A stretch of DNA of 64,000 bases from UBA2767 sp965228625. Lineage in GTDB: Bacteria > Pseudomonadota > Alphaproteobacteria > Rhizobiales > Methyloligellaceae. The translations under genes were made by a program, and so were the position numbers. Below are positions 1-6,907 of this stretch, piece after piece (the stretch's first letter is position 1; every line of letters begins with the position of its first letter). The notes beneath the pieces are model-generated. The model worked only from the letters and a program-made list of their open reading frames with translations. It was not told where the DNA came from and made no database searches. Location: assembly GCA_965228625.1 (NCBI GenBank), contig OZ245829.1, forward strand, positions 2,666,001 to 2,730,000, written 5' to 3'.

Positions 1-256
1 CGTTGCGGCTCGTGCCGGCGCCGGCGATGATGCGTCCGGCCGGAAGGAACGCGTAGTCCGCGAGCGCGTTCTCGAACCGTCGGGTCCAGCGCGGGCGGTC
101 GGATCGCCGCTCGGCGCGTGCGATCGCCGTCGCGACCCGCGACCACGTATCGGCGAGCGTTGAGTCCACAGGCGTGCCGTCTTCGCGCTTGAAGCGGTAC
201 TTCATGTCCCAGATTTCTCGCGAAATCGGGGAGTCAACCTGGAACTCTTTGCTCAT
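1..256 (-). CDS. nrdJ: Adenosylcobalamin-dependent ribonucleotide reductase, N-terminal part (truncated by window edge)
   Basis: The first 85 codons of a minus-strand gene that runs off the left edge. NrdJ is a class II enzyme that reduces ribonucleotides to deoxyribonucleotides using adenosylcobalamin, without needing oxygen. Visible signs are the N-terminal stretch with KYRFKREDGTPVDSTLADTW and, further on, FLPAGRIIAGAGTSRN, which resembles the conserved entry of the catalytic barrel (FLPaGRil.gaG) in this family. The ATG at 256 opens the frame directly. The cobalamin adenosyltransferase gene near 29.4-30.0 kb could supply its cofactor. The family is read from a short segment, so the exact subclass is inferred. 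Confidence 0.82.
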   Translation of the reverse strand, partial: MSKEFQVDSPISREIWDMKYRFKREDGTPVDSTLADTWSRVATAIARAERRSDRPRWTRRFENALADYAFLPAGRIIAGAGTSRN

Positions 257-330
257 TACAAACTTGGCGTCGGGGGAACCGATACACCTTTCAATGTATG
301 GGGCACCGGCTTGCCGGTCAATGAAATGTT

Positions 331-351
331 CGCATTATGTTCCATAATGCG
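331..351. repeat. Perfect 8-bp inverted repeat upstream of nrdJ
   Basis: CGCATTAT, five bases, then ATAATGCG, in the 127-bp gap between the JmjC/cupin gene and nrdJ, about 75 bp before the nrdJ start. It has no T-run, so an operator is as likely as a terminator. A looser inverted pair, ATACA and TGTAT, sits at about 282-299. The gap is too short for a cobalamin riboswitch. Confidence 0.4.
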
Positions 352-383
352 CGGGCATCTCTAAGGTTTGGTTAGCGAAGGCC

Positions 384-1577
384 CTAAAGCGGTTCCAGAA
401 ACCCGACCGAAATCAGGGATTGCGAAATCTCGATGATGACCTGTTCGCCGGCCTCCGGAAACGCTTTTGCCAGGTCGTCACGCGCGAAATGGTCCCGCTC
501 GAGCATCCAATCGACCATTCCGGACCCGTCGCCCGGCAGGTTGGCGCTCCCCTGGGGCGTCGTCACCCGCCAGTCCGATCCGCGCCGTACGACGCGCACG
601 CCGCGCCCGCGCACACGGTAACGCGACAGCGGTTTCGGCACGGCCACGCTCGAAAGTACCGAGAACGCCTTGCGGCGCTGGTCTTCCCGGAACTGGCTGC
701 CGATATCGGGCTGCTGGAGCAGTTGCACCAGGCTGTCACGCAGGGCGGCAATGCGCGCGTCGTGGTCGGCCGCCGCATCGTGGGGCGGCATGGGCTTGCG
801 GAACAGCGGTGCTTCATCGAGGCCGTCGACCACCCAACGCATGAAGTCAAGGCCGGTGGGCTGTGTCGTGCCATAGGACAGGTGCAGGCAGTTCTCCGTC
901 GAAGCGAGCGCGTCGTGATAGACGCCCTTGGGAAGATAGAGCAGGTCGCCGGGGTTGAGTTCCACCTCCATGGCCAGCGCGCCCTTGGCCTTGTCGTGAT
1001 AGTCCGGCGGGAAGCTCGTATGGTTGAACCCCGGACGCTCCATCGGCCCGTCGAACCGCCCCTCATAGACTCGCCACGTCTTCCTGCCTTCAATGTGGAT
1101 CGCGAACACGTCCATGGAGTCGAAGTGCGAGGGAAACGCCTGATGCTCGCTCTGGGAACAATAGGCGTTGCAGGACACGCGAAAGCCCGTCGCCATCTGG
1201 ATCGCCTCCGAGGCCGCACGCAGGCCCGGCGTCAGCGTTTCAATGAGATCGAGAACGATCGATGCCCCGCGATCAAGATAGGGCACCACCCTTTCCGATG
1301 CGGGCTGCATGATGCGTGCGCCATCACGGCTCGCGGCCGGCTCGCAGAACTCGGCGGCCGGTATCCTCTTGCCGTCGAGAACCAGGTTGAACGACCGGTC
1401 TGACCAGATCGACGTGCGGTGCAACAGGTCGTTGAAGTCATCCCACGAACAGATCTCCGCCACCTTTTCCGGGCTGCCCGGAACGTGCAGCGGTTTCCGG
1501 TCGTAATACGTCTCGAAGAACTCATCGACGCCGATCGGGTCCAACAGGTCTTTGAAGGTTATGGCTGGTGCGGTCAT
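384..1577 (-). CDS. JmjC-like cupin (Cupin_4) 2-oxoglutarate/Fe(II) oxygenase
   Basis: A 397-aa protein of the Cupin_4/JmjC type, related in fold to the ribosomal-protein hydroxylases of the RoxA/YcfD group. The metal-binding facial triad is visible: HFD at about residues 151-153 and a distal His in GVYHDALAS near residue 221. The flanking strands DVFAIHIEGRKTWRVY and GDLLYLPKGVYH fit a double-stranded beta-helix. An ATG 21 bp upstream is in frame, but the one at 1577 has a run of six G five bases before it and is the better start. A protein target such as a ribosomal protein is known for relatives but cannot be read here. Confidence 0.78.
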   Translation of the reverse strand: MTAPAITFKDLLDPIGVDEFFETYYDRKPLHVPGSPEKVAEICSWDDFNDLLHRTSIWSDRSFNLVLDGKRIPAAEFCEPAASRDGARIMQPASERVVPYLDRGASIVLDLIETLTPGLRAASEAIQMATGFRVSCNAYCSQSEHQAFPSHFDSMDVFAIHIEGRKTWRVYEGRFDGPMERPGFNHTSFPPDYHDKAKGALAMEVELNPGDLLYLPKGVYHDALASTENCLHLSYGTTQPTGLDFMRWVVDGLDEAPLFRKPMPPHDAAADHDARIAALRDSLVQLLQQPDIGSQFREDQRRKAFSVLSSVAVPKPLSRYRVRGRGVRVVRRGSDWRVTTPQGSANLPGDGSGMVDWMLERDHFARDDLAKAFPEAGEQVIIEISQSLISVGFLEPL

Positions 1578-1640
1578 TGTTCCCCCCAAAACATTCACGC
1601 ACAGACATCATTCTACGCTCGGCCGCCGGCTGCAAGGCTT

Positions 1641-2414
1641 CTACGCATCGGTGCGCAATCCCAATCGTTTGGCGGCGTCGGCGGGAATCGGCGGCGGATC
1701 AGGCGCCTGCGCCGCCTCGACAACCAGCGCATCGGATGCCGTTTCGATCGCGCTTTCCAGACGGCGGGCGAAATCCTTGCGCGGCAGTCCCGCCGGGATC
1801 GGCTCCAGGAACTCGACAATGATCTTGCCGGGGTAGCGCCGCAGACTGCGCCGCGGCCAATAGAGCCCCGAGTTGAGGGCCACGGGACAACACGGGACGC
1901 CGAGCCGGTCATACAGATAGAGCGCGCCCGGCTTGTATGCCGGCGGCGCACCCGGTTCGCGCCGCGTACCTTCCGGAAAAATCAGAACCTGGCGACCCGC
2001 GGCCACCCGGTCGGCCGCGTCCCGCGCCATCTGGCGCAATGCAGACGCCGCCGCGCCGCGGCGCACGAAGATCATGCCGAACTTGGCGGAGAACCAGCCA
2101 TAGAACGGGATCCACATGAGCTCGCGCTTCATGATGATGGCGGGATCGTGGAGCAGCGGCACGAGCGCAAACGTGTCCCATGCAGACTGGTGTTTCGAGG
2201 CGACGAGAACCGGACCGTCGGGAAGGTTCTCCCGGCCGCGCACCTCGAGCCCCGTTCCGACGATCCTGTCCAGCAGCCACACGCACGTCCTGCCGTGCGC
2301 CGCAAGGCCCGCCATCGCCCACGATCGGGGGCAGAGCAGTAGCCAGCTCCCGAGCACAAGAAAAAGCACGCTGACAATGTAGAAGACGACGACGTAGACG
2401 AGCGCACGAACCAT
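1641..2414 (-). CDS. plsC: 1-acyl-sn-glycerol-3-phosphate acyltransferase (PlsC family)
   Basis: A 257-aa membrane-bound acyltransferase that would convert lysophosphatidate to phosphatidate. An N-terminal hydrophobic segment (about residues 5-27) anchors it. The catalytic HX4D motif is HQSAWD at residues 75-80, and the glycerol-phosphate binding motif FPEGTR is at 146-151. Length and motif spacing are normal for PlsC. The gene lies 32 bp downstream of the YdcF-like gene on the same strand, so the two may be co-transcribed. Lysophospholipid or ornithine-lipid acyltransferases share these motifs, so the exact acceptor is not certain. Confidence 0.86.
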   Translation of the reverse strand: MVRALVYVVVFYIVSVLFLVLGSWLLLCPRSWAMAGLAAHGRTCVWLLDRIVGTGLEVRGRENLPDGPVLVASKHQSAWDTFALVPLLHDPAIIMKRELMWIPFYGWFSAKFGMIFVRRGAAASALRQMARDAADRVAAGRQVLIFPEGTRREPGAPPAYKPGALYLYDRLGVPCCPVALNSGLYWPRRSLRRYPGKIIVEFLEPIPAGLPRKDFARRLESAIETASDALVVEAAQAPDPPPIPADAAKRLGLRTDA

Positions 2415-2446
2415 GGCGTCCTATTCCCGTGCAGACCCGGTCGGCA

Positions 2447-3091
2447 TCAGTCGCTCTTGGCCGAGGAATGCGCGCTGCTGCCGAAACCGGCGCTCGAGGC
2501 GATCCTCTCGCCGGCATATCGTGTGAGCGCGCCGAGATATTTCACATACTCGCTGATCAGAAGACGCATGGTTCCGGCATGCGACCACCAGTTTTCGATA
2601 CGGAAATTGCGCGAAACCACGGGGTGGGGAACGAGGTGCACATCCGGCATGGCGCGGGCGAACTCGACCAGGGTTCGCGGCATGTGATAGGCGCTCGTCA
2701 CGACGATGAGCGAATTGAAGCCGTGCTTTGCCGCCCAGTCCTTGGTCTCCGCGGCGTTGCCTGTCGTATCAAGCGCCGCATGGTCGAGATCCACGCAGCA
2801 CGGAAAGAACTCATTGCCGCGCGGCACCATGTCCTGCAGTTGCTGAGCATTGGTCGACGGATTGACCCCGGTTATGAGCAGGCGCTTCGCCTGGCCGTCC
2901 GCGAGCAACCGGACCGCTTCACCGATGCGGTCCTTGCCCCCCGTCAGCGCGACAATGCCGTGGGCTGCCTGCGGCACGCCCGTGTCGCGCTTGATCGTGT
3001 TCGCGAAGACGATGAACCCGCCCACAACCAGGATGCCGGCGACGAGAGCGCCCGCCACGGCAAACTGGATCAAACGGATGAATGCGGCCAT
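2447..3091 (-). CDS. YdcF/SanA/ElyC-family membrane protein (DUF218)
   Basis: A 214-aa protein with one N-terminal transmembrane segment (about residues 5-30) followed by a periplasmic DUF218 domain. Family features are the strand IVALTGGKDRIGEAVRLL, then RLLITGV and the SLIVVTSAYHMPRTL stretch. SanA and ElyC members affect envelope integrity, and the enzymatic activity of the family is not settled. I chose the ATG at 3091 because GGAA lies six bases before it and the membrane segment follows at once; an in-frame start 42 bp upstream exists. It lies downstream of ftsX and upstream of plsC, so an envelope role fits the context. Confidence 0.75.
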   Translation of the reverse strand: MAAFIRLIQFAVAGALVAGILVVGGFIVFANTIKRDTGVPQAAHGIVALTGGKDRIGEAVRLLADGQAKRLLITGVNPSTNAQQLQDMVPRGNEFFPCCVDLDHAALDTTGNAAETKDWAAKHGFNSLIVVTSAYHMPRTLVEFARAMPDVHLVPHPVVSRNFRIENWWSHAGTMRLLISEYVKYLGALTRYAGERIASSAGFGSSAHSSAKSD

Positions 3092-3204
3092 GTCTGGTTC
3101 CGGAACACTCTGTTTCCTAGCAGTTTGTCGCAAAACCGCCGAGAACTACATGCCTTAAACATACCGCCTGAGTGAGGCGAATTGGCAGTGAAAACGTGTT
3201 CACC

Positions 3205-4221
3205 TTACTCGTATGACTTCAGGATACGGTAGACGCCGTAACGCGAGGTGAGCATACACAGACTGGCGACGACGACCACAACGACGCCGAAGAGAAGATA
3301 GCCCTCCCAGTCGAGTGCGGCCGACCCGACGAGTTGCCTGAACTCTTCGGCCGCCAGGCCACCGCCGCTGAGAAGCCGCATCACGATCGGCAGCATGAGA
3401 AACATGAGGGTGGCGCCGAGCGCACCGACGAGCCCCGCGCGCACGCCGATATTGAGGAAATGCTTCTCGAATTCGTGGGCGATGAACTTCTCCTGGGCGC
3501 CGACGAAGTGCAGAACCTCGATAATCTCGCGGTTTGACGCCATCGCGCTTTTCGTTGCGGACACGATGCTCGCGACCGTCGCGGCGGCAACGAATGCCAG
3601 AACGGACACGCCGCCGAGGAACAGGGATCGCGTCAGCGTCCTCAGTTCGGCCTGCCAGCGCCGGTGGTCATCGAGCGTCACGCCCTTGAAATTGCTCTCA
3701 AGCGCCTGGCGCACGCCGGCCAGGTCGGGCGGATCGGAACGGCTGATCTCGACGGCGATCAGGCGCGGCACGGGCAAGGAGGTCAGTTCGTTGGACGATC
3801 CGAGCCAGGGCTCGAGCAAGGCCGCGGAGTCCTCTACGCTGAAAGGGCTGACTTTCACGATGCCCGGCTGCTTGGCAAGGAACAGGGCAACGAGCGTCAC
3901 CTTCTTCTCAAGTTCCGGCTCGTCTTCCGGGCTGACCTGCACGGTGATTTCGCTGGCGATATCGGAAAACCAGTCATTGGCGGCTTCGTTCACCATATAG
4001 ACGGCGCCGGCCGTGAGACAGGCGAGAAAGCACATGATCGCGATCACGACCGTGAGCGCGCGGCCGGCGACGGACGCAGGCTGAACGATCGGCGCCGACC
4101 CGCCGTTGACCGACCTGCCGGCGAGGCCATGCAGCACCGCCAGCCATGGGCTGCGTTTGGCGAGCGCGTTCCAGCGTGCGCCGATCCTGTCCAGGCTATC
4201 GAATTTCCAAGTGTCCTTCAT
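3205..4221 (-). CDS. ftsX: Cell division permease FtsX
   Basis: A 338-aa FtsX-type protein. One N-terminal membrane segment (about residues 50-75) is followed by a periplasmic domain and three C-terminal membrane segments, the normal FtsX topology. With FtsE it forms the ABC-like complex that couples divisome signalling to peptidoglycan hydrolysis. The gene overlaps the 3' end of ftsE by 26 bp, which implies translational coupling. The start is ATG at 4221; a TTG directly before it is in frame but unnecessary. It lacks the classical coiled-coil hydrolase adaptor in cis, as usual. Confidence 0.9.
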   Translation of the reverse strand: MKDTWKFDSLDRIGARWNALAKRSPWLAVLHGLAGRSVNGGSAPIVQPASVAGRALTVVIAIMCFLACLTAGAVYMVNEAANDWFSDIASEITVQVSPEDEPELEKKVTLVALFLAKQPGIVKVSPFSVEDSAALLEPWLGSSNELTSLPVPRLIAVEISRSDPPDLAGVRQALESNFKGVTLDDHRRWQAELRTLTRSLFLGGVSVLAFVAAATVASIVSATKSAMASNREIIEVLHFVGAQEKFIAHEFEKHFLNIGVRAGLVGALGATLMFLMLPIVMRLLSGGGLAAEEFRQLVGSAALDWEGYLLFGVVVVVVASLCMLTSRYGVYRILKSYE

Positions 4222-4852
4222 CAATCACCAGGCGTGGAGCGTCGCATTGCTCCATCAGTTGGAAGTCGTGGGTCGCGATGATGACCGAAGTGCCGAGCCG
4301 GTTCAATTCGATGAACAGCCGGAGAAGGCGGTTTGCCATGTTCGGGTCAACGTTGCCGGTGGGTTCGTCCGCCAGAAGCAGTTCCGGCTTTGCAATCACC
4401 GCACGCGCGATGGCCACCCGCTGCTTCTCGCCGCCCGAAAGGACCTCCGGATACGCCGTCATCCGATCGCCGAGACCGACCCACTTCAGCAGGTCCGTCA
4501 CGTCGTCACGATACGAGTCCTGGCTCTTGCCGAAAACCCGCAGGGGCAGCGCGACGTTTTCCCAGGCGGTGAAATGCTCGAGCAGCCGGAAGTCCTGGAA
4601 CACGATCCCGATGCGGCGGCGCAGGTCCGAACGCTTTGACGGCGGCAGGTTGGCGCAGTCCTCGCCGAACAGGTGAATCCGGCCGCGGCTGGGGCTGAGC
4701 GACATGAACAGCAGTCGCAGCAGCGATGTTTTGCCGGCACCGGACGGTCCGGTGAGGAAGTGAAACGAACCCGGCACGAGGTGGAAGTTGATATCGCGGA
4801 GCACCTCGGGTCCGAGCCCGTATCGCAAGCCGACATTCTCGAAACGAATCAA
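4196..4852 (-). CDS. ftsE: Cell division ATP-binding protein FtsE
   Basis: A 218-aa ABC ATPase, the usual FtsE length. Walker A is GPSGAGKT at about residues 35-42, the ABC signature is LSGGEKQRVAIARA near residue 139, and Walker B is LLLADEPTGNVD near 160. Overlap with ftsX and adjacency identify it as FtsE rather than a LolD-type ATPase. The start at 4852 lies in a 142-bp intergenic region shared with the divergent zinc-ribbon gene, which should hold both promoters. Confidence 0.93.
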   Translation of the reverse strand: MIRFENVGLRYGLGPEVLRDINFHLVPGSFHFLTGPSGAGKTSLLRLLFMSLSPSRGRIHLFGEDCANLPPSKRSDLRRRIGIVFQDFRLLEHFTAWENVALPLRVFGKSQDSYRDDVTDLLKWVGLGDRMTAYPEVLSGGEKQRVAIARAVIAKPELLLADEPTGNVDPNMANRLLRLFIELNRLGTSVIIATHDFQLMEQCDAPRLVIDEGHLEIR

Positions 4853-4994
4853 ATGAGCAGTCCCGGTCCCAAGCTGCGTTCAACGTAAGGCCTTTATGCT
4901 GGACACATTCTGCCGTATCAACGCATTTCACGCTATTTCGGGAACGCCGCCACAGAGACAGGTTACGCACCAGCACACCGGAAACCGATACCCT

Positions 4995-5879
4995 ATGATC
5001 ATCGAATGTCCAAATTGCGAGACCCGCTACGAGATCCCGGTTGACCTTCCGCCGGAGGGCCGGAAAGTGCGCTGTTCGTCCTGCAATCACGTGTGGCAGG
5101 CGACGCGGGAAAACCAGCCGAAGCCCGAGGACCTGTCACCCGGCTTCGACGATGACGAAATTGTGTTCAAGGAAGAGCCCGCGGCCAAGGAAAACCTGAA
5201 CGAGGCCGGGGAGAGCACAAGGGAAAAGACGGACGACCCGGACCCCCAGGGCGACGACGCTTTCAGCGAGCAGGCCATGGAGAACGCTTTCTCCGCCGCC
5301 ATGGATGAAGCGGCGACGGAACAGGCGAAGGAGGATGCGCCGGCGAAAGGCGCCGCCGATGACGAGGTCGAAGCCGGCGACCTTGTGCCGAAGCGTGAAA
5401 GCCAGCCGATCGTCATCGGCAAGGCGAAACGGAGAAATACCGGGGTTGCGGGACCCGTCGCCGCTGGATGGGCGGCGCTTGCACTGTGTGTCGTCGCACT
5501 CGCGGCCTACGTCTACTTCCAGCGCGTCGACGTGGTGCGCGCCCTGCCGGGAGCCGCCGCGGCGTACGAGCGCGCCGGCCTTCCCGTCAACGTCCGCGGG
5601 CTGGAATTCGACAAGGTGGCCTATTCCTGGGAGAGCAGCGGGGGGCGCCAGGTGTTGGAGGTCTACGGCGAAATCGTCAATGTGTCCTCTGAACCTCTGA
5701 AGGTGCCGACGGTCGTGTTCGGACTGCGGACGAAAGAGGGGGTCGAGGTCTACCAGTGGGCGGCGGATGTCAGATCCGAGCTTCTGCCGCCGAGCGAACG
5801 GTCGGTATTCTCTGCACAGATTCCCACACCACCGAAATCGATCCGCGACGTTCTGGTGCGCTTTGCGAAGATCCGTTGA
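4995..5879 (+). CDS. MJ0042 zinc-ribbon and DUF3426 membrane protein
   Basis: A 294-aa protein that opens with an MJ0042-type zinc ribbon: Cys5, Cys8, Cys27 and Cys30 in CPNC and CSSC pairs. An acidic, low-complexity linker of about 120 residues follows, then one transmembrane segment (VAAGWAALALCVVALAAYVY) and a C-terminal DUF3426 beta domain. The family is widespread next to ftsEX and hpt in alphaproteobacteria and has no proven function. I placed the start at the ATG at 4995 because the zinc ribbon begins there; upstream in-frame codons encode no family sequence. hpt starts 12 bp after its stop. Confidence 0.82.
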   Translation: MIIECPNCETRYEIPVDLPPEGRKVRCSSCNHVWQATRENQPKPEDLSPGFDDDEIVFKEEPAAKENLNEAGESTREKTDDPDPQGDDAFSEQAMENAFSAAMDEAATEQAKEDAPAKGAADDEVEAGDLVPKRESQPIVIGKAKRRNTGVAGPVAAGWAALALCVVALAAYVYFQRVDVVRALPGAAAAYERAGLPVNVRGLEFDKVAYSWESSGGRQVLEVYGEIVNVSSEPLKVPTVVFGLRTKEGVEVYQWAADVRSELLPPSERSVFSAQIPTPPKSIRDVLVRFAKIR

Positions 5880-5891
5880 CCGGAGACGGGC

Positions 5892-6434
5892 ATGAGCAGC
5901 GCAGCGCCGCCGGATCCTCGCATGGAAGTGCTGTTCGATGCGGAGACGATCGCGTCACGCATTGAGCAGCTCGCCGCGGAAATAGCCGACGCGGCTTTTT
6001 CCGATCTCCTGATCGTTCCGATTCTCAAAGGCAGCTTCATGTTCGGCGCCGACCTGTTGCGCGCGCTTCAGGCCACCGGACAGAAGCCTGAGGTCGATTT
6101 CATATTCCTCTCAAGCTACGGCAAGGGAACTCAGTCGTCCGGACGCGTCGAGGTTCTGCGTGAACCGGAAGCGGACATGAAAGGCCGCGACGTGCTGATT
6201 GTGGACGACATTCTCGAATCGGGGCGCACACTTGCCTTTGCCAAGGACCTCATGATCGCGCGCGGCGCACGACGGGTCGCAACCTGCGTGCTTCTCGACA
6301 AGCCGGTCGACCGCGCCGTCGACATCGCGGCGGATTTCCGCGGGTTCGATTGTCCGAACGTGTTCGTCGTCGGATATGGCATGGATCTCGCCCATCGCTA
6401 TCGGGAGTTGCCATATGTCGGGCGAATCATGTGA
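5892..6434 (+). CDS. hpt: Hypoxanthine phosphoribosyltransferase
   Basis: A 180-aa type I phosphoribosyltransferase that salvages hypoxanthine (and usually guanine) to IMP/GMP with PRPP. The PRPP-binding loop VLIVDDILESGRT is at about residues 102-114. The SSYGKGTQSSG flexible loop and the C-terminal VGYGMDLAHRYRELPYVG, which contacts the purine, are typical of HPRT rather than of adenine or xanthine enzymes. It lies 12 bp after the zinc-ribbon gene and upstream of cpdR on the same strand. Confidence 0.93.
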   Translation: MSSAAPPDPRMEVLFDAETIASRIEQLAAEIADAAFSDLLIVPILKGSFMFGADLLRALQATGQKPEVDFIFLSSYGKGTQSSGRVEVLREPEADMKGRDVLIVDDILESGRTLAFAKDLMIARGARRVATCVLLDKPVDRAVDIAADFRGFDCPNVFVVGYGMDLAHRYRELPYVGRIM

Positions 6435-6486
6435 AATCCGGACGTGAGTCCATGATTCGTGGTCTTACGGGACGAGCGGGGTCGAT

Positions 6487-6867
6487 ATGGCACGCATTCT
6501 CCTGGCAGAAGACGATGTCGCGGTATGCGATTTCGTGCGCCGCGCGCTCGAGATGGACGGTCATGACGTCGTTCCGGTGCACGACGGCGGAGAGGCTCTG
6601 GAGCGGCTGATGTCACCTCTCGAGGAGTTCGACATGCTGCTGTCGGACATTCGCATGCCCGTTGTCGACGGCGTCGCCCTGGCATTGCAGATCGCGCGCG
6701 ACAAGCCGGAACTGCCGATTCTGCTGATGACCGGTTATGCGGAGCATCGCGACCGGGCCTATGGCCTTGAAAGCCTGATCCGCGGGATCGTGCAAAAGCC
6801 GTTCACGCTCGCGCAAATCCGCGAAGAGGTGAATGCGGTCCTCGGCACGACGGCATCCGCCGCCTGA
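6487..6867 (+). CDS. cpdR: Single-domain response regulator CpdR
   Basis: A 126-aa receiver domain with no output domain. The phosphorylatable Asp54 is in LLSDIRMP, the acidic pocket is Asp9/Asp10, and the conserved Lys104 is in VQKPF. Start MARILLAEDD, the LLMTGYAEHRDRAYGL segment and the KPFTLAQIR tail match CpdR of Caulobacter and rhizobia. There the unphosphorylated protein recruits ClpXP substrates, linking the CckA-ChpT phosphorelay to cell-cycle proteolysis. Function is inferred from family. Confidence 0.88.
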   Translation: MARILLAEDDVAVCDFVRRALEMDGHDVVPVHDGGEALERLMSPLEEFDMLLSDIRMPVVDGVALALQIARDKPELPILLMTGYAEHRDRAYGLESLIRGIVQKPFTLAQIREEVNAVLGTTASAA

Positions 6868-6907
6868 TCGCGGCCGACACCCTTCCGCGCCTGCCTGCCG
6901 CCTTGCT

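Noticed and set aside
257..383. Cobalamin riboswitch before nrdJ
   Set aside because: The gap is 127 bp, too short for the full B12 aptamer, and I see no B12-box-like segment.
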